Assembly (NCBI GenBank): GCA_021234155.1
Contig: JAJEKV010000149.1
Span: forward strand, 1 to 64,000
DNA: 64,000 nucleotides
Origin: Isoetes taiwanensis
Taxonomy: Eukaryota; Streptophyta; Lycopodiopsida; Isoetales; Isoetaceae
Direction: 5' to 3'
The notes beneath the pieces are model-generated. The model made no database searches. It had not been told where the DNA came from and saw only the letters and a program-made list of their open reading frames with translations. This document shows positions 47,420 through 59,339 of this stretch, one piece after another; the stretch's first letter is position 1; every line of letters starts with the position of its first letter. Made by a program: the position numbers and the translations under genes.

Positions 47420-49605
47420 TGTTTTTATCGTCCACGGAGACCAATCGGCCTATGGGACCCAATACAAAAGCGCTTGTGATCACATTCTTGCCGGATTAAA
47501 ACCCCAGCCCGAAGGGTTTTCGAGGGAAAAACCGTGGCGATAATAAGATCGCCGACAACAATTAAATGGTTGGCCCGGGGCATATCGAGCCCTCAAGTCC
47601 GATTACTATCGAATGTATGATCCGAAGTGAGAGCACAGAAGTGGATTGCCGATTATCATGTGTAGCGGCTCATCGGGTCTAATCAACCGAGCATAGCGTG
47701 TCCGAATCGATCATATCATAGGGCGCTCTGGAAAGTGTGACACTCATCCTCAACAGGCTCCGCCCGTCAAAGACCGACAAACCCTATCGACGTGGCTCCC
47801 CAATCCATCGACTGTCTCAATCCGGAGATGGTGGGCACCTGTCTTGAATGGAGACGATATGCTGCGCTTTTCATGGGCGATGTGAGCGTAGGGTATTTGT
47901 GGGCCTCGTTCTAATGTGAGATTTATGTCTTTGCTTGTAATGTCTTTGTTTTGACTTGCTCGTGGCCCACGGAATCCCAAAGCTTGCTTTGGAGAAACAA
48001 GCATCAAGGTAACATCTCCGCCGCCGCGACCGCGCCTCTGTTTCTACTGGATGCACATGTGCTCCCTGGACATTCCATCTAGTTAGCCCCGCACTATTTT
48101 ATCCTTCCAACAATTCTTGAGTCGTTGTGGTCCCATTTGCCCTTTGCATAAGCCAAGTCGCGGTAGGCGATCATCATCCATATTTACCACCTTCTGGAAA
48201 TAGACGATGTGTCTATCAAGGGCCGCTCGCTAAGGTGGCAAGAAACTTGTCTCCTGCAACAAAATTTGATATGGGACCGTGGATTTCACTCCGAGTGCCT
48301 GTGCTAAGAAGGCCTTCTGCACCTGTTCTAAGTCGCTCCAAGTAGCAAGGGACACCATTGGGCCCGGACTTCAACCCCGCACAAAAGAGCGGGCTCTACC
48401 AATACCCTCGAGCGATGTGCCTGATGTCCCCAATCATACAATTCTGCTCTGTGGTTATTGTTCTGCATTGCATAAAGTGCTTTCCAGCTTGCTGCTACAC
48501 GCAATCTTATGGGAGTGTCCCAGCATAGTGTAGAAGGAAACTCCACTCCCAGATATTTGTAGGTAGGTGTCACCTCCACTTGTTGCCCTCGATAAGTGAA
48601 TGAAGGGGGCCTTGGATGGTGCGAGGATGAGATTAGGACCACCTTAGTCTTGGCGGATTGACGTTCATGTCCGTGGGCTGAGTAATGTATCCGAGCATCT
48701 AGGTGAGACCGCATATCCTGCAGGTGTGAGCTAAGAGGTCAACATCATCATGCATAGATGAGTTGCACGATGACCGATGCAAAAGTTGGATCCCCCCACC
48801 CCCATTGTCCATGAGCGGTGTTCCAACCGGTCAATTTCTGAACCAAACAATGTTGGGGAAAGAGGACATCCTGGCGGACCCCAATCTTTGCTAGTGAATA
48901 GTTGCCTGTCATCCGCGATCGACTGAACAACTCTTGTACAACCACGATATCTTGCATTTTGCATATCCCACGGGAACCTCCCGGTTGCCGCAATCTTTCC
49001 CATAACTTTTCAGAGGCACGGTGTCAAAAGCCTTCGCAAAGTCAACAAAGCAACAATACAGTCCGTAGGCGGTTTTACGCTATCCTCAATCAAAGTCCTC
49101 AATGTGAAGATATGATCAATGGTTGAATGCGAGGGGTGCGAACCACGCTTGCGAGAGCTCGCACACTGTTGCTTACGCCCACCGTCGGTCAGCTGTTGCT
49201 CAATAATGCCGGCTAGCGGTTTGACAAACACCGAAGCCCGACCATGATTGTTGGTGAATTGGTTGGACTATGTGGATCTCCGCCTTGTAAATGGGGACAA
49301 CTCGCTTTATGGTCCCATCTTTGGGGAATCCTTCTGCAAGCGCTTATGTTGAACATAGTGGTTAGGGATGGGTACCATAGGCTCCCCTGCCCACTTGAGC
49401 AACTCTGCCTGCATACCATCCAGGTCCGTTGCTTTTCCATTGGCCAAACGCTGCAGATTCTGGGTAACATCATCCTCTGTGATTTCTAATGTCGGACCAT
49501 TCTGTGGGGGTATGAGTGCTCGTGTCTCTTGAGGATCATAGAGTCCCTTGTAGGAAGTAATTGAATTGATTTGAACCAGCTGGACAATGTAAGAACCTCT
49601 CATTA
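47420..49605 (-). pseudogene. 5'-truncated LINE, reverse transcriptase ORF remnant
   Basis: Same family as 18190-23454, on the minus strand. RT blocks in order: ITEDDVTQNLQRLANGKATD and LDGMQAELLKWAGEP (about 49490-49370), STIDHIFTLRTL (about 49110), GCPLSPTLFGSEIDRLE (about 48860), and AKTKVVLISSS then VEVTPTYKYLGVEFPS (about 48640-48530). The terminal stem-loop block lies at 47419-47465. The endonuclease and ORF1 are missing, so it is truncated at about 49605. Multiple frameshifts. No target duplication found. Confidence 0.8.
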
Positions 49606-49629
49606 TTAGTACTCTCTATAGCCCTAACA

Positions 49630-49710
49630 GAAGTAGCAACCATTTTTGGGCTATATCAAATAAAGACCCTACAGCAACCATTTTTGGGCTATATCAAATA
49701 AAGACCCTGC
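49630..49710 (+). repeat. Direct tandem duplication of about 42 bp
   Basis: AGCAACCATTTTTGGGCTAT followed by ATCAAATAAAGACCCT occurs twice back to back, just beyond the 5' end of the minus-strand LINE. Confidence 0.85.
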
Positions 49711-50469
49711 TAGACAGCCGCATGCTCCTTTAAGGCATGAACCACTAAAGCAATTAAGGATACCTCTTTCAATCGCCTTTTCTTGTAATTACAAAAATTA
49801 GAACTCTTACCAACCTAACAAATTTGAAAATGCAATCTACTGCAAGGAATGTAGAATAACAAAATAATTTCATAATCATTCTATATTTATGAAAGCAGTG
49901 AAACAACCTATAGCCCCGAAGTCCTAAGCTATAGAATATTGCTTACTGGCCGTCAAATTGGATTGCAGAATGATCTCGAAGCTGATGATGCAGTAGACTC
50001 TACTATCAAAACCAGGTGGATATCGAGACAAACAAATACTACGTAGCTTGTTGCTTTCAGACAGATAGAAGATATCAAGCTCGCCTTCAAATAGCTTGAT
50101 GTAGAGCTGAAGCCAGAACCTGCAGCAGAGGTCCCTGTAGTACTGGAGACACTGTAGTCCTAGATTGAAGCACAGGTGAACTTTAGCTACTCACTCGATA
50201 ATATGTCATCAAACAGTAATAGCTACCTAATAAGAGCAACATCTGCTAAAACATGATCTCAGAGTGCCTGCATAGAGTCAATTGATCTCAGTAGAAGTTT
50301 GTGTGCCTTCATAAGTGCGACCATGGTTTGCAGCCTACACGCTGAGGCCTCAAGATCATTTGCTTCTTAGACATAAAGATGTTCTTGTGATTGCAGCAAT
50401 GCTTTGCAGCCTTAGCTGAGTCACGATGATTTGCTTCTGAAACACAAAGTCGTTGTGCTTTTACATTTT
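49711..50469. other. Spacer, nothing recognised
   Basis: Only short frames and no motif. It may include an unrecognised upstream part of the LINE that starts to be readable at about 50470. Confidence 0.35.
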
Positions 50470-50970
50470 CACCTCATAATAGCACATTAGTAGCATCAAC
50501 ACAGCTATATGGATGTGAGACATGGGGGCCAGGTCTGTCAGAGAAGAAATGGGAAAAACAGGAAGGCATACTGAGGCAATGGCACGGACAGGAATTCCAG
50601 GTTAAGGTAGGTACATCATTAGCAACAATCATATATGAAACAGGGGAAAAACCAATGGAAGTGAGAGCATGGGAAAGAACAATCAGGTACCTAATAAAAG
50701 ATAACACTGGCAATAGATGAATCAGCAAAGCAACACATAGTAACAGGCAAGGGATGGTTTAATGAAGTGGCGAAGTGGACGGCAAGCATGGGGATGCAAC
50801 TAAGCCATATTATACAATACACCGGGGGGTGCACAAAGAGAGAGGGCTAATAATCTGAGAAGCACTGTTGAGGCGAATCAGAGGAGCCCACAAAGTACAG
50901 TTCAAAACTGTTTATAACGATGCATTTGTGTATGGCCAAGAAGCCAGCTATAAGCACGATGCGGGTATTA
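50470..50970 (+). pseudogene. LINE ORF2 C-terminal region, left half (split by the big transposon)
   Basis: The plus strand reads LYGCETWGPGLSEKKWEKQE, then VGTSLATIIYETGEKPMEVR and AWERTIRYLIK (about 50500-50710). This is the usual C-terminal pattern of non-LTR retrotransposon RTs (LYG-E-WG ... YE-G-PM). It continues degenerately to the transposon boundary at 50970. The right half of the same LINE resumes at 59410. Confidence 0.7.
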
Positions 50971-51050
50971 AACAAGATTGCGTATTAAACGGGAGCAAAT
51001 CATTGAAACGAGAGCAAAAGGAATATTCCTCAAAGATTCCCTTTTTTTTT
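50971..51050. repeat. Left terminal inverted repeat of the 8.4-kb transposon
   Basis: The outer 25 bp match the inverse of the right end with three mismatches. CAAAGATTCCC recurs in both ends near the inner edge; in the left end the intervening spacer is longer. Confidence 0.75.
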
Positions 51051-51344
51051 ACAAAAAAGGGGGTAAAATGAGGTTAAAAAAAAAAAAAGATGCATGAAAT
51101 TCTATTTGACCCCCAAAAATGACTAATTTTTTTTTGCAACGAAGGAATTGACTTTTTTAAAGTGTCACTTTTCTTAGCAAAAAGAATGTTCTTAAAGTAT
51201 GTTTTAAGAGAGAAACTCTAATTTCAGAGGATAAAATATTTAACAAAAAATTGAAGTAAGTCTGTAATTGAAACTGTAGTATTCTCAAAATTTGAAGATA
51301 GAATCTTCATATTCACATCAAAATTTACAGTCTTTTTCTAAGAC

Positions 51345-54300
51345 TCAGTTATGTGCAAAAGTGTGAGGAGTGATGAGAGAGGGATCCAGGACGTCTTCAT
51401 GTTCATTTATGCCATCGTCATCACCTTCACTTCTTTCACTGTCACTCGAGGAAGTGCTTGAGTTATCTTCCTCATCACTATCAACAGACGGTGAAGCATT
51501 GTCACCACCTTCTTCATCATCTTCTTCGTAATTACAAGCTTTTTAAGCAAATTGATAGTCTTCCGGCGTAGAGCGATTGTCGATTTCAATTTAAAATCAT
51601 AGCACAATATAGTCCGTCATTAAGGTTCAGCTCGTCCCTACAACCCACCTTCTTGGACTTTCTCCCTTTTCCTTGGCTTCTCATTTCTAACTCATATCTA
51701 CCTTCAAAAGCATTTTCTGAGCGTGTTGCAAGCCAATGAATCTTGAGTTTAGTGACTAAGCCTTCCTCCTTGACTGTGTCAAGCACTTTTGCTATCCAGA
51801 ACGGTCGACCTTTGTCATCCTCCTCAGTCGGAAGAGCAATTAGCATACCTTTGGTAATTTCTGTGATATTACCTTGGGGCTCATTCTGCGTCTTGGTCCG
51901 AGGGTACATGACTCGGTCCTCCTCGTCTTCTGCGTAGGTGCAAATGTAGCCTTCGCTTGGACCTGCTTAGTGCTTTGGGGTTGATGGAAGGTGTTAGGCC
52001 ATTGAAATGGTTCTTGCAACCGTCTTAGAGCTATATTTTGTACAACAATTTTATTCGAGAAAGAAATTACTCCACCACATCCGATCTTCTTCTAAGAAGT
52101 ACTTAAAGCTCGAGGAAATTCCATTTTCAATGGCTTTTAAGGATGATTCGGGGTACTTTTCTTTTACGCTTGGACTCCTTAGGATTTTTGAGAGGAAGTT
52201 GCTCAAAGACGTTCTATGAAGGAAGTGTCCGGAATATATTTAAGGAAGCGTAATCCCTCCTCAAGGACTCAGTCCTTAGTTGTGGTATACTTCTTCCCCC
52301 GTGAAGAAGCTTTGGCCATCCTTCAAGTAGAACTTGATATGATGTTGAAAGGTGAGATCATTCAACTTGTTCACTGACTTGTTCTCGTTTGAACGTTGAG
52401 AGAAAACAAACTCTCGAAATCGCTGATCTCTTTAAGAAGATCGACCAATTGGAGTAGGAGTGTAAGAATCTTCAATAATTCGAACTAAAGAAGGAAGGAA
52501 AAGCCTTCTTCCTTCTAAGGCGCCTGTAAAAATCTCTTTGAACATTTGGTCAATCTGATCATGAGTGTGGCCTACAAGTAAGAAAAGCTTCACTTTTCTA
52601 AAGATCCCTAGCTCCACTAACATGGCACTTGATCGCATAAAGAGTGTTTGATTCTTGTTCTCCCTTGTAGTATTGTCAAGTTGCAGATAAAGCACTGGTG
52701 GTAATTGCTCTTGCTCGCACAGGACCTTGTTAAGAATTGTAATTGTGAGGTTCGGGTCACCATGCAAGTTTGGATACGTCAAAAATACTTTGCACCTTAG
52801 ACTTCCTTTGAAGACCATAGCTCCTACAAGGTGGACCTTAACAAAACATTCCTCTGGCACATCTTTAGGAATGTTCAAGAAATGTGGTAGAGTTGTTTTT
52901 TTTTGGTCCATTCCATCAATCACAACAGACATGTATTGCAGTGGACGTTCAAGAGCTTTTTTTCTATGCTTGGCAAGCTTTCTTCTCTCTGCTGCTTGTT
53001 GTTCACGATGTCTGGCAAGGTTCTGTTGCACAATATCTGTAGAAGAAATCAGGTCAAAGCATTTTCTCTGAAACAAGTGAGAGATTGGAGAACATGAACT
53101 TACTTCTTTCGACCTCTGTCTTTTGCGGTTTTCGTTGACTCTTTAATTACGCACACCTCGAGCAAAACAGACATTCTATGTTTTCTAGGAATTTTCACAA
53201 GACCGAATTCACTTTTCCACGTCACGGTGAAGTGTGAGTAAGAGATGTCTTTGAAGTGAGTGCAAGTCTCTTTGTACTCATTAAAAACATCTTTTTGGTG
53301 ATGTTATCGGTTAAATGATACATGTTCTTTGTTAGGTAGCTTCTCACATGTTTCTCTAAAATATTTCTCCATCCATGACACAAAGAGCAAGGGCATGCAT
53401 GGTTACAACTCTTCTTGGTCCACAATGATCATCGATTCTTTGGATTTTTGTCCGTCTTTTGTGTATTCTAGACATTCTTGTGGACCCTAAGCGGTGGACA
53501 ACCATAAAACATTTCGGCAAACTTCTTGGCCGGTTAATGTAGTGCAAGAAGGTGTTGCGGTGCGGTCTTACATGATAAGCTAAGTAGGCATTCTGGTCTC
53601 CGCCAATGTCATGGAAGCTGTAGTTGTCTCTAAGCGCTCGTAATTTAGCCATGTTAAATCTGTTGATGCAACCCAATGAGCAGCATTTAGTTCTCAAAAG
53701 TCTCCTCATTTTCTGTTCATCCATAAGATTTCTTCTTCTACAGAGGAGCAAGCCCTCAAACCAAAATCCACCTTGAATTTCTTTGAAGATTGGTTGGAGA
53801 ACATGTAATCTCTTTGTTCCTCGTTGGTGTCTTCATCTTCCGATGAAACTTCTACTCGGGGGTGACTTCCTCGTCACGAGTGGTGTGCTTGTAGAGGAAA
53901 ACAGACCCGCGTGAAGTTGTTCCCGGAATAGGCGGGGTATAGTGTTAAAGGGTGGTGATGGCCCATAAGAGGTTGTGGCATCATTTGTTCTTGTACCATC
54001 TTGAAAAGGAGTTCTTGCAAACATCTCCTTTAGAGCGGATTTGGAATTTCGCAAATCCATGTGTCACAACCGTTGTTGTGTGAAGAGGAGTGCATGCTGG
54101 AGCTTCGTCTTCATTTGTAGTGAAGTCCTGGTGAGAGAAATTGTAGTGAATCTCACAGTCTTCTGTGTTTTCTGTGTTCCTTGTATGTTTTACGAAGCGA
54201 GGCTAAACTACAAAAGGGGGGGGTAGCTTGTTCTTGAGCACCCTTTGTTGTGGAGCTTCTGTAGGTCCGGGGGATGGAACGAAGGGTGGTGGCAGCATGC

Positions 54301-54580
54301 TCCGAACTGGTGGTGATGCTTTGGAAGGAGATCCCAGTGGCAAGTCTACTGAACTTGGTGACGGTTGGAAGGGTGGTGGAAGTCTGTTACGTGCTGGACT
54401 CGGTGTCTTTTCAAGAAGCAAGAACGATGAAGTAGAGGTAGGAGTCGGAGAAAACCGGTCTTCAGAAGAAACGACGTTGGTCCCGAGTGTGTCCTCAGAA
54501 CTAGACGAGCTTGAGACAACGAAAGGTGGTGGAAGTTTGTTGACGGCGGTTTGTCATCTTAAGAACGCAAAGCGATTGTA
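51345..54580 (-). pseudogene. Transposase-like protein (RNase H-fold-like, D..D..GHTH family), reading frame broken as written
   Basis: Probably the transposase that moves the element. N-terminal part: a Pro-rich region with LPPPF repeated at least four times (54545-54205). Next comes a Cys segment KCCSLGCINRF (about 53690-53660), as in a zinc-binding module. The core at 53076-52432 reads MSVVIDGMDQKKTTLPHFLN, PPVLYLQLDNTTRENKNQTL and FLLVGHTHDQIDQMF. This D / DN-x4-ENKN / GHTH-x2-ID pattern occurs in a family of transposon-associated eukaryotic proteins that I recall as DUF7869 (name from memory). Near 51880-51690 a C-terminal domain (GMLIALPTEEDDKGRPFWIA) resembles BAH or chromatin-reader-like tails. 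An acidic Ser-rich tail ends FAHN-stop at 51345. Several short frameshifts split these parts; the start is unresolved. Confidence 0.65.
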
Positions 54581-54609
54581 GAGTTTAGATAATGTTTCTC
54601 TCTTCGCAG

Positions 54610-54810
54610 AGCTTTTCTTATTCGAATACAAGCCCGCCTACTACAAGTAGAAGTTCCCGCAACAATTAAGCGAAAGGCAAACTAAAAGCTATTCGAATAC
54701 ACTAGAAGCGAACAAGTAAGGCCAAAGCGTATTCCACTTCACATAGAAAACGAGCAAGGCGGAATGGACACCTTTAAAAGGAAATTTTGGCGCCTTGGGT
54801 TGCGTATTCC
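54610..54810. repeat. Scattered TATTCGAATA palindromes upstream of the transposase gene
   Basis: CTTATTCGAATACAAG (about 54618) and GCTATTCGAATACAC (about 54689), plus the half sites GCGTATTCC (54728) and GCGTATTCCGG (54803). They share the core of the larger arrays in this element. Confidence 0.65.
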
Positions 54811-54959
54811 GGTCTACGAGCTGAAGTCGCCCGGCCAAATCGACCGATTATAATATTGAAATGTATTAGATACTCATAGAGAAAACATGGAGAGGTGAGT
54901 AAGAAAGTACAAAGGTACAATCATTTGTGTGTTTGTTTCTTATTCGGAATACGTCGCCT

Positions 54960-55240
54960 TAAAGCGAAAGTGTATTCGAGGAATACACTTCGACTTTCAC
55001 CTTTTCAGCGAAAGTGTATTCCGGAATACACTTTCGACTTTCACCTTCTAGGCGAAAGTGTATTAGAATACACACTTCGAGGGGAAAAGCGTCGCGTGTC
55101 AGGAATACACTTACGCCTGAGGAAAGGGTAAGTGTATTTCGAATACACTTAAGCCGAGGAAAAGCGAAAAGTGTATTAGGAATACACTTTTCGCCTTCCC
55201 CTCAAAGGCTAAAGTGTATTAGGAATACACTTTTCGTGTT
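54960..55240. repeat. Palindrome array A (about seven GTGTATT-GAATACAC sites) between the divergent genes
   Basis: Sites lie near 54966, 55009, 55052, 55100 (half site), 55129, 55164 and 55210, spaced about 29-46 bp apart. The best is a perfect palindrome, CGAAAGTGTATTCC and its mirror (55010-55035). Several are flanked by CGAAA/TTTCG, lengthening the stem. The position between the two gene starts suits a shared regulatory region or transposase-binding sites. This is not a CRISPR array: repeats are palindromic and short, spacers are not uniform, and there are no cas genes. Confidence 0.85.
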
Positions 55241-55593
55241 CTTATGTTTTGTAAAGGTTACTTTTAAAGTGATTTTTGTAGTAACTTTAGGCGTTTTTTC
55301 TGCTTCTAAAACTTGTTTAGACCTGTTTTTTTTGTCAAGATTGCAGTGTTGTTTTGGCATTTTTGTCCTCTTTTTGCCCTCGTTTTTTCCTTTTCGCAAG
55401 ACATTTTATATTCTGGAATAGTTTTTTGCCACTGCTTTCTCTAACAAGATCGTGTTTACACACAATTTACCTGAGACAAAGAAGGCAGCAAGAAACAACA
55501 CAAGAGGACCGTTAAAATCCCAACGAAACCGCACCCACAGAGAAGGGTTGAGGAGACATCTGCGCCTGCTATCTACGAAAACTTTCAAACTCA

Positions 55594-58500
55594 ATGGTTT
55601 TTTACAAGGGGTACTTCTGGAAAGTACAGCACACTTACTTTCCTACATGTCGCAGTCTTTGCTGGAGCAAAAGGTACGATGAGAGGGAATTTGTGCGCAT
55701 GGGCACCATCCGGGCCGTGGAGTGAAGTAGCCGGGGAGTCCGGCCAGCCGAGGGAGACTGTCTTTTCGAGACATCCCAAAGCTTTATTCATGTTGATGAA
55801 TCCTATTTTAGAGTGGTGAAAGTAAATCCTCATCCTCTATATAAGTATGTTTCTCACTACCTCGAGCAAGAGGTCTGGCCTGTGCCATCATCAACTACGT
55901 TCAAGCTAATAACGAGCGAAGACTTCCCCTACAACGAGTCATCACAAGGGGAAGAGGATGACCAACCGAGCCCGAGCGATTGCATCATCACAACAACGGG
56001 AGTCCATCGGTCAGGCGGAAGGCCACCGTCACCACCACCAAAGAAGCGGCAAAGGGAAGCGATTCTTCGCTAAAGAGCCTAAAAAAGCGAGACGGCTTTA
56101 ATTGCGTGAGGAGAGGATATTTCCGAGGAACCTAAGAAGAAGAAGGGGAAGGGTAAAGCACCTGGTGTTGCTATTAAGGAAAAAAGTTGACAAAACAATT
56201 TGAAAAGATGGAAGAGATTAACCTGCACAAGTTTGTGCAAGGTGTCATTTATTTGCCAGTCACTTCAATGAAGCTTCCACCAGAAAAATGAAGCTGGTGA
56301 AAGGCCACTTCAGGTTCATAAAATTTATGCCGATCACTTAAGGAACTGAAAGCGAGAATAAGGAGCAATCCAAATGCTCATGTGGCCCCAATAGTTGTCC
56401 TTGTTGGCCGGGGAGCGTGCACAACCCCCCAGGACTATGACAGAGAAAACGCTGACACCTACACTCACTACGTCTTGGGAGGGAATCATAGCTTCAAGGC
56501 AAGAAGGCAACTTTACAAAGAAAAGAAGAACCCAAGGTACCTCTCCGTCCTCTGCGCTGTCTACTGTGGTCTTACAGATGAAGAAGCAAAAATCGTTGCC
56601 AACACCCACAATGCTGACAACGAGTACAAACTAAAGATGAGCTTTGTCGACAAGATTCGGTTTATGCGGGAGTATGTAATTTTCAAGGGAAAAAATGCGG
56701 TGAGGACCTTAAGAAGCCCCGTTTTCGTTGGAGCTTAAGGGGCGTGTGCCATTGAATCTTGCACTGAAATATGGCCGAGGCCAACAAAAGCGATCTCTCA
56801 TTGGCCCACGACAAGCTGGTTCCATTAGCTTTTAGAGATGGCAAGGTAAGCACAAAATGTATTCGGAATGGCAAATCAACTATTTAGCGTGAATCTTCTT
56901 GAACAGATTTGGGAACTCAGGACCCGGATATTTACAATGTTGGCGAGGGGAGTTAAAGAGCAAGGGAAAAGGAGACTAAGAAAAAACCTCGGGCGTACCC
57001 AAAAAAAAAAATGACCATTACCGTCGGGGGGAAATGCGAGGGCTTCTCGGCACGCGGAGCTTCTCGAGCAACTTCTCCAAAAAGTTGTTGATAAGGAGTT
57101 TAGCCTAGAAGAAATGTCAAAGGAATTGCACAAGTAAGTTCTCGACACAAACATTAGTCTTTGCATGTTAGATTCCCAAAAACATACGTAGCTAGTGTAT
57201 TCGAATACACATGCCTTCCTTTACCACGGGCAATGTGTATTAGGAATACACATTGCTTGTCTCTAGAAAGGCATTGTGTATTAATACACATTACTGTCAA
57301 TGAAGGAAGGCATGTGTATTCGGAATACACATTGCTCCTCCTCGAATGTTGGCACGTGTGATACGGAATACGCATGCGTTCCTTTAGAGAAGCAATCGTA
57401 TTAGGAATACACATTGCTTTTCTAGAGACAAGCAATGTGTTTGTCCCGCTTGAGAACTATTTTACGCATATTGTTTCGAGGTAGCATCACAAGTTAACCG
57501 GTTTGTATTCGAATACAAATAGCTTGACTTTTATTTGTTTTTTTTCACGTTGCCTTCATTCTTTCGTTTAAACTCATTGTTTCCTTAACGTCTTGCAGAC
57601 CAAAAGAAGCGTCATAACATGTCAAACATGTTTGATGGAGCAACTAAACGTCGACACATGGGAAAGGTGCAAGGAACTCTACCCAATTGCCACATCCGAC
57701 GAAATGATTTGTGCAATATTCACCAAATTTTGAGGGGCTGGGTAATTACTCTTAGAATTCCTTTTCTCTGCACAAAGCGATCTCTTGGCCGGTTGTTGTT
57801 TTGTTTTTCTTTAGAGCAAAAAAAAAAATAAAGACCTACCCGAGGGCTTTATGAATTTGGTTAGAACAAAGACGGAAGAGAGGTCGTTGAAAAAAGAATG
57901 TTGAGCGAGAACCATCCGACTACGAGAGATTCTGCATGTTTGATCAAAACAATTTATATTCAATCATTCATGGTGATTGCACGAACCTTGTCGGAATGGT
58001 TAAGCCACAGGACTTTACTTTGGTTATTGCTGATCTTCCCTACGGGTTTAAGCTTAAAAGACGCTAGAATCGACGACCACCCTTCAAATTTTCAGAGTTT
58101 AATGCTTTCATTGAAGGAATCAAGCAGATCTCAACGGCCAAACATTGGCGTTTAGTTACGTTCCATTCGAGCATGCAGTCTGGCTTGGTGGAATCAGCTT
58201 TCAAAAATCACTTTGGTTCTCCATTCAAGGCGGGATATGAAAACCTTGTGCGGTAAGTCTTATTCGAAGTACAATTACTTTTCTCTTTAATTACGTAGTG
58301 TGTATTAGGAATAGTATTTTCTGTTTTTACGGTTTTGAAGTGTTTTCTTGTTTTTTGCTAACATCACTTTAAATGCTTCACTAGGTACAAAACGAACATC
58401 AACTACCATGGTGGAGGACCAAGGTTGCTCAGCAAGGTAGAGTACCTTCATGTAGCTTATTGGAGTTTTGATGGGAAGAGGACCATGGAACACTTTAACA

Positions 58501-59057
58501 CTTGCCGCTTTGTCAAAAACTTTTCAAGCGTCCTAGAGTTTCCAGCGGTCTTCTGAGAAATTGCAGGACCCAAGTGCACAAGGCAAGATTGTGAATCACT
58601 ACCAAAAACCAAAAGCTCATCAACCATCTCACGGACATGTTCTCGCGTCCGAGGAGATTGGGTGCTTGATGCTTTCTCCGGTTCCAGTACTACTATCGCA
58701 TGTGCACTTAAGAAGGGCCATGAATCGTAGCCGTGGATATTGATAAGGAGGCTGTGCATTTTGTGAAGATGAGGCCGGGCTGCCTTACCTACTTTACCGG
58801 ATGAAAATCAAGAGTTAGGGGCCAAGTCTTCATCGATTATGCTAAACTAACGTCCTCGGAGAATCTGACCTCCATTCTCGAGCTCACTAGACGACGAGGC
58901 AACCTTTGCTTGAGCTTAAAAAGTAGCTTTAGCTACCATTCAGGAGAACAAGGAGGATACAAAACTTAAGTCTCCAGCAAAGGAGCAGATAGAACAGAAG
59001 GACGAGCCGGCAGAGAGCAGCAAAAAGAATGAGGAGGACTATGATGTAGATCTTTGA
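55594..59057 (+). pseudogene. ParB/sulfiredoxin-like domain fused to a DNA amino-methyltransferase; frames broken as written
   Basis: ATG 55594 opens MVFYKGYFWKVQHTYFP. An acidic and basic linker follows, with KKRQRE near 56045. ParB-like domain, 56195-56700: LHKFVQGVIYLPVTSMKLPP, EAGERPLQVHKIYADHL, ARIRSNPNAHVAPIVVLV, VLGGNHSFKARRQLY and CGLTDEEAKIVANTHNADNE. The methyltransferase follows: YSIIHGDCTNLVGMVKPQDF, VIADLPYGF (catalytic DPPY variant, about 58020-58046), WRLVTFHSSMQSGL, YHGGGPRLL, KPKA (motif X region), then DWVLDAFSGSSTTIACALKK (motif I, about 58659-58716). Motif order IV-X-I fits beta-class N6-adenine or N4-cytosine enzymes. The acidic tail ends EEDYDVDL-stop at 59057. GT-AG introns: 56846-56906, 57134-57598, 57742-57814 and 58253-58384. 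At least five small frame breaks; these may be sequence errors. Confidence 0.7.
57190..57440. repeat. Palindrome array B, within an intron of the ParB-methyltransferase gene
   Basis: About seven sites with the core GTGTATT-GAATACAC, here flanked by GCAAT/ATTGC or GCAT instead of CGAAA. The clearest is GCAATGTGTATTAGG with its mirror at 57230-57255. A related TTTGTATTCGAATACAAA lies at about 57501. All fall inside the intron 57134-57598. Array A uses the same core with different outer arms. Confidence 0.82.
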
Positions 59058-59339
59058 CTACTGCATATTAAAAGTATCATTATTTATTACAATGAATCTT
59101 CAATATTGATGTACAACAATTTATTAAAAACATAATACTTTTTTTTCCTTTCTATTCTGGTGCTTTTTTTTTGTAATGCTTTCAGTCTCTTCAAGTCTAT
59201 GCCTAAATTTCGCTATTTTTATGATTTCTATTTCATAAGTACAAAGTTTTCGTCTAATGATGGGCCAAAATGGCATGAAAAAAAATGCGAACCTCCATAA
59301 ATTCTCAACAACTATCAAAAAAGGCTTATTTTAGAAACA

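Noticed and set aside
54960-55240. Regularly spaced palindromes resembling a CRISPR array
   Set aside because: Repeats vary in their arms, spacers are short and similar to one another, there are no cas genes, and the context is an intron-containing eukaryotic transposon.
55594-59057. Bacterial or phage contamination as the source of the ParB-methyltransferase gene
   Set aside because: It has GT-AG introns, lies between defined inverted repeats inside a plant LINE, and its codon use and AT content do not stand out from the neighbours.
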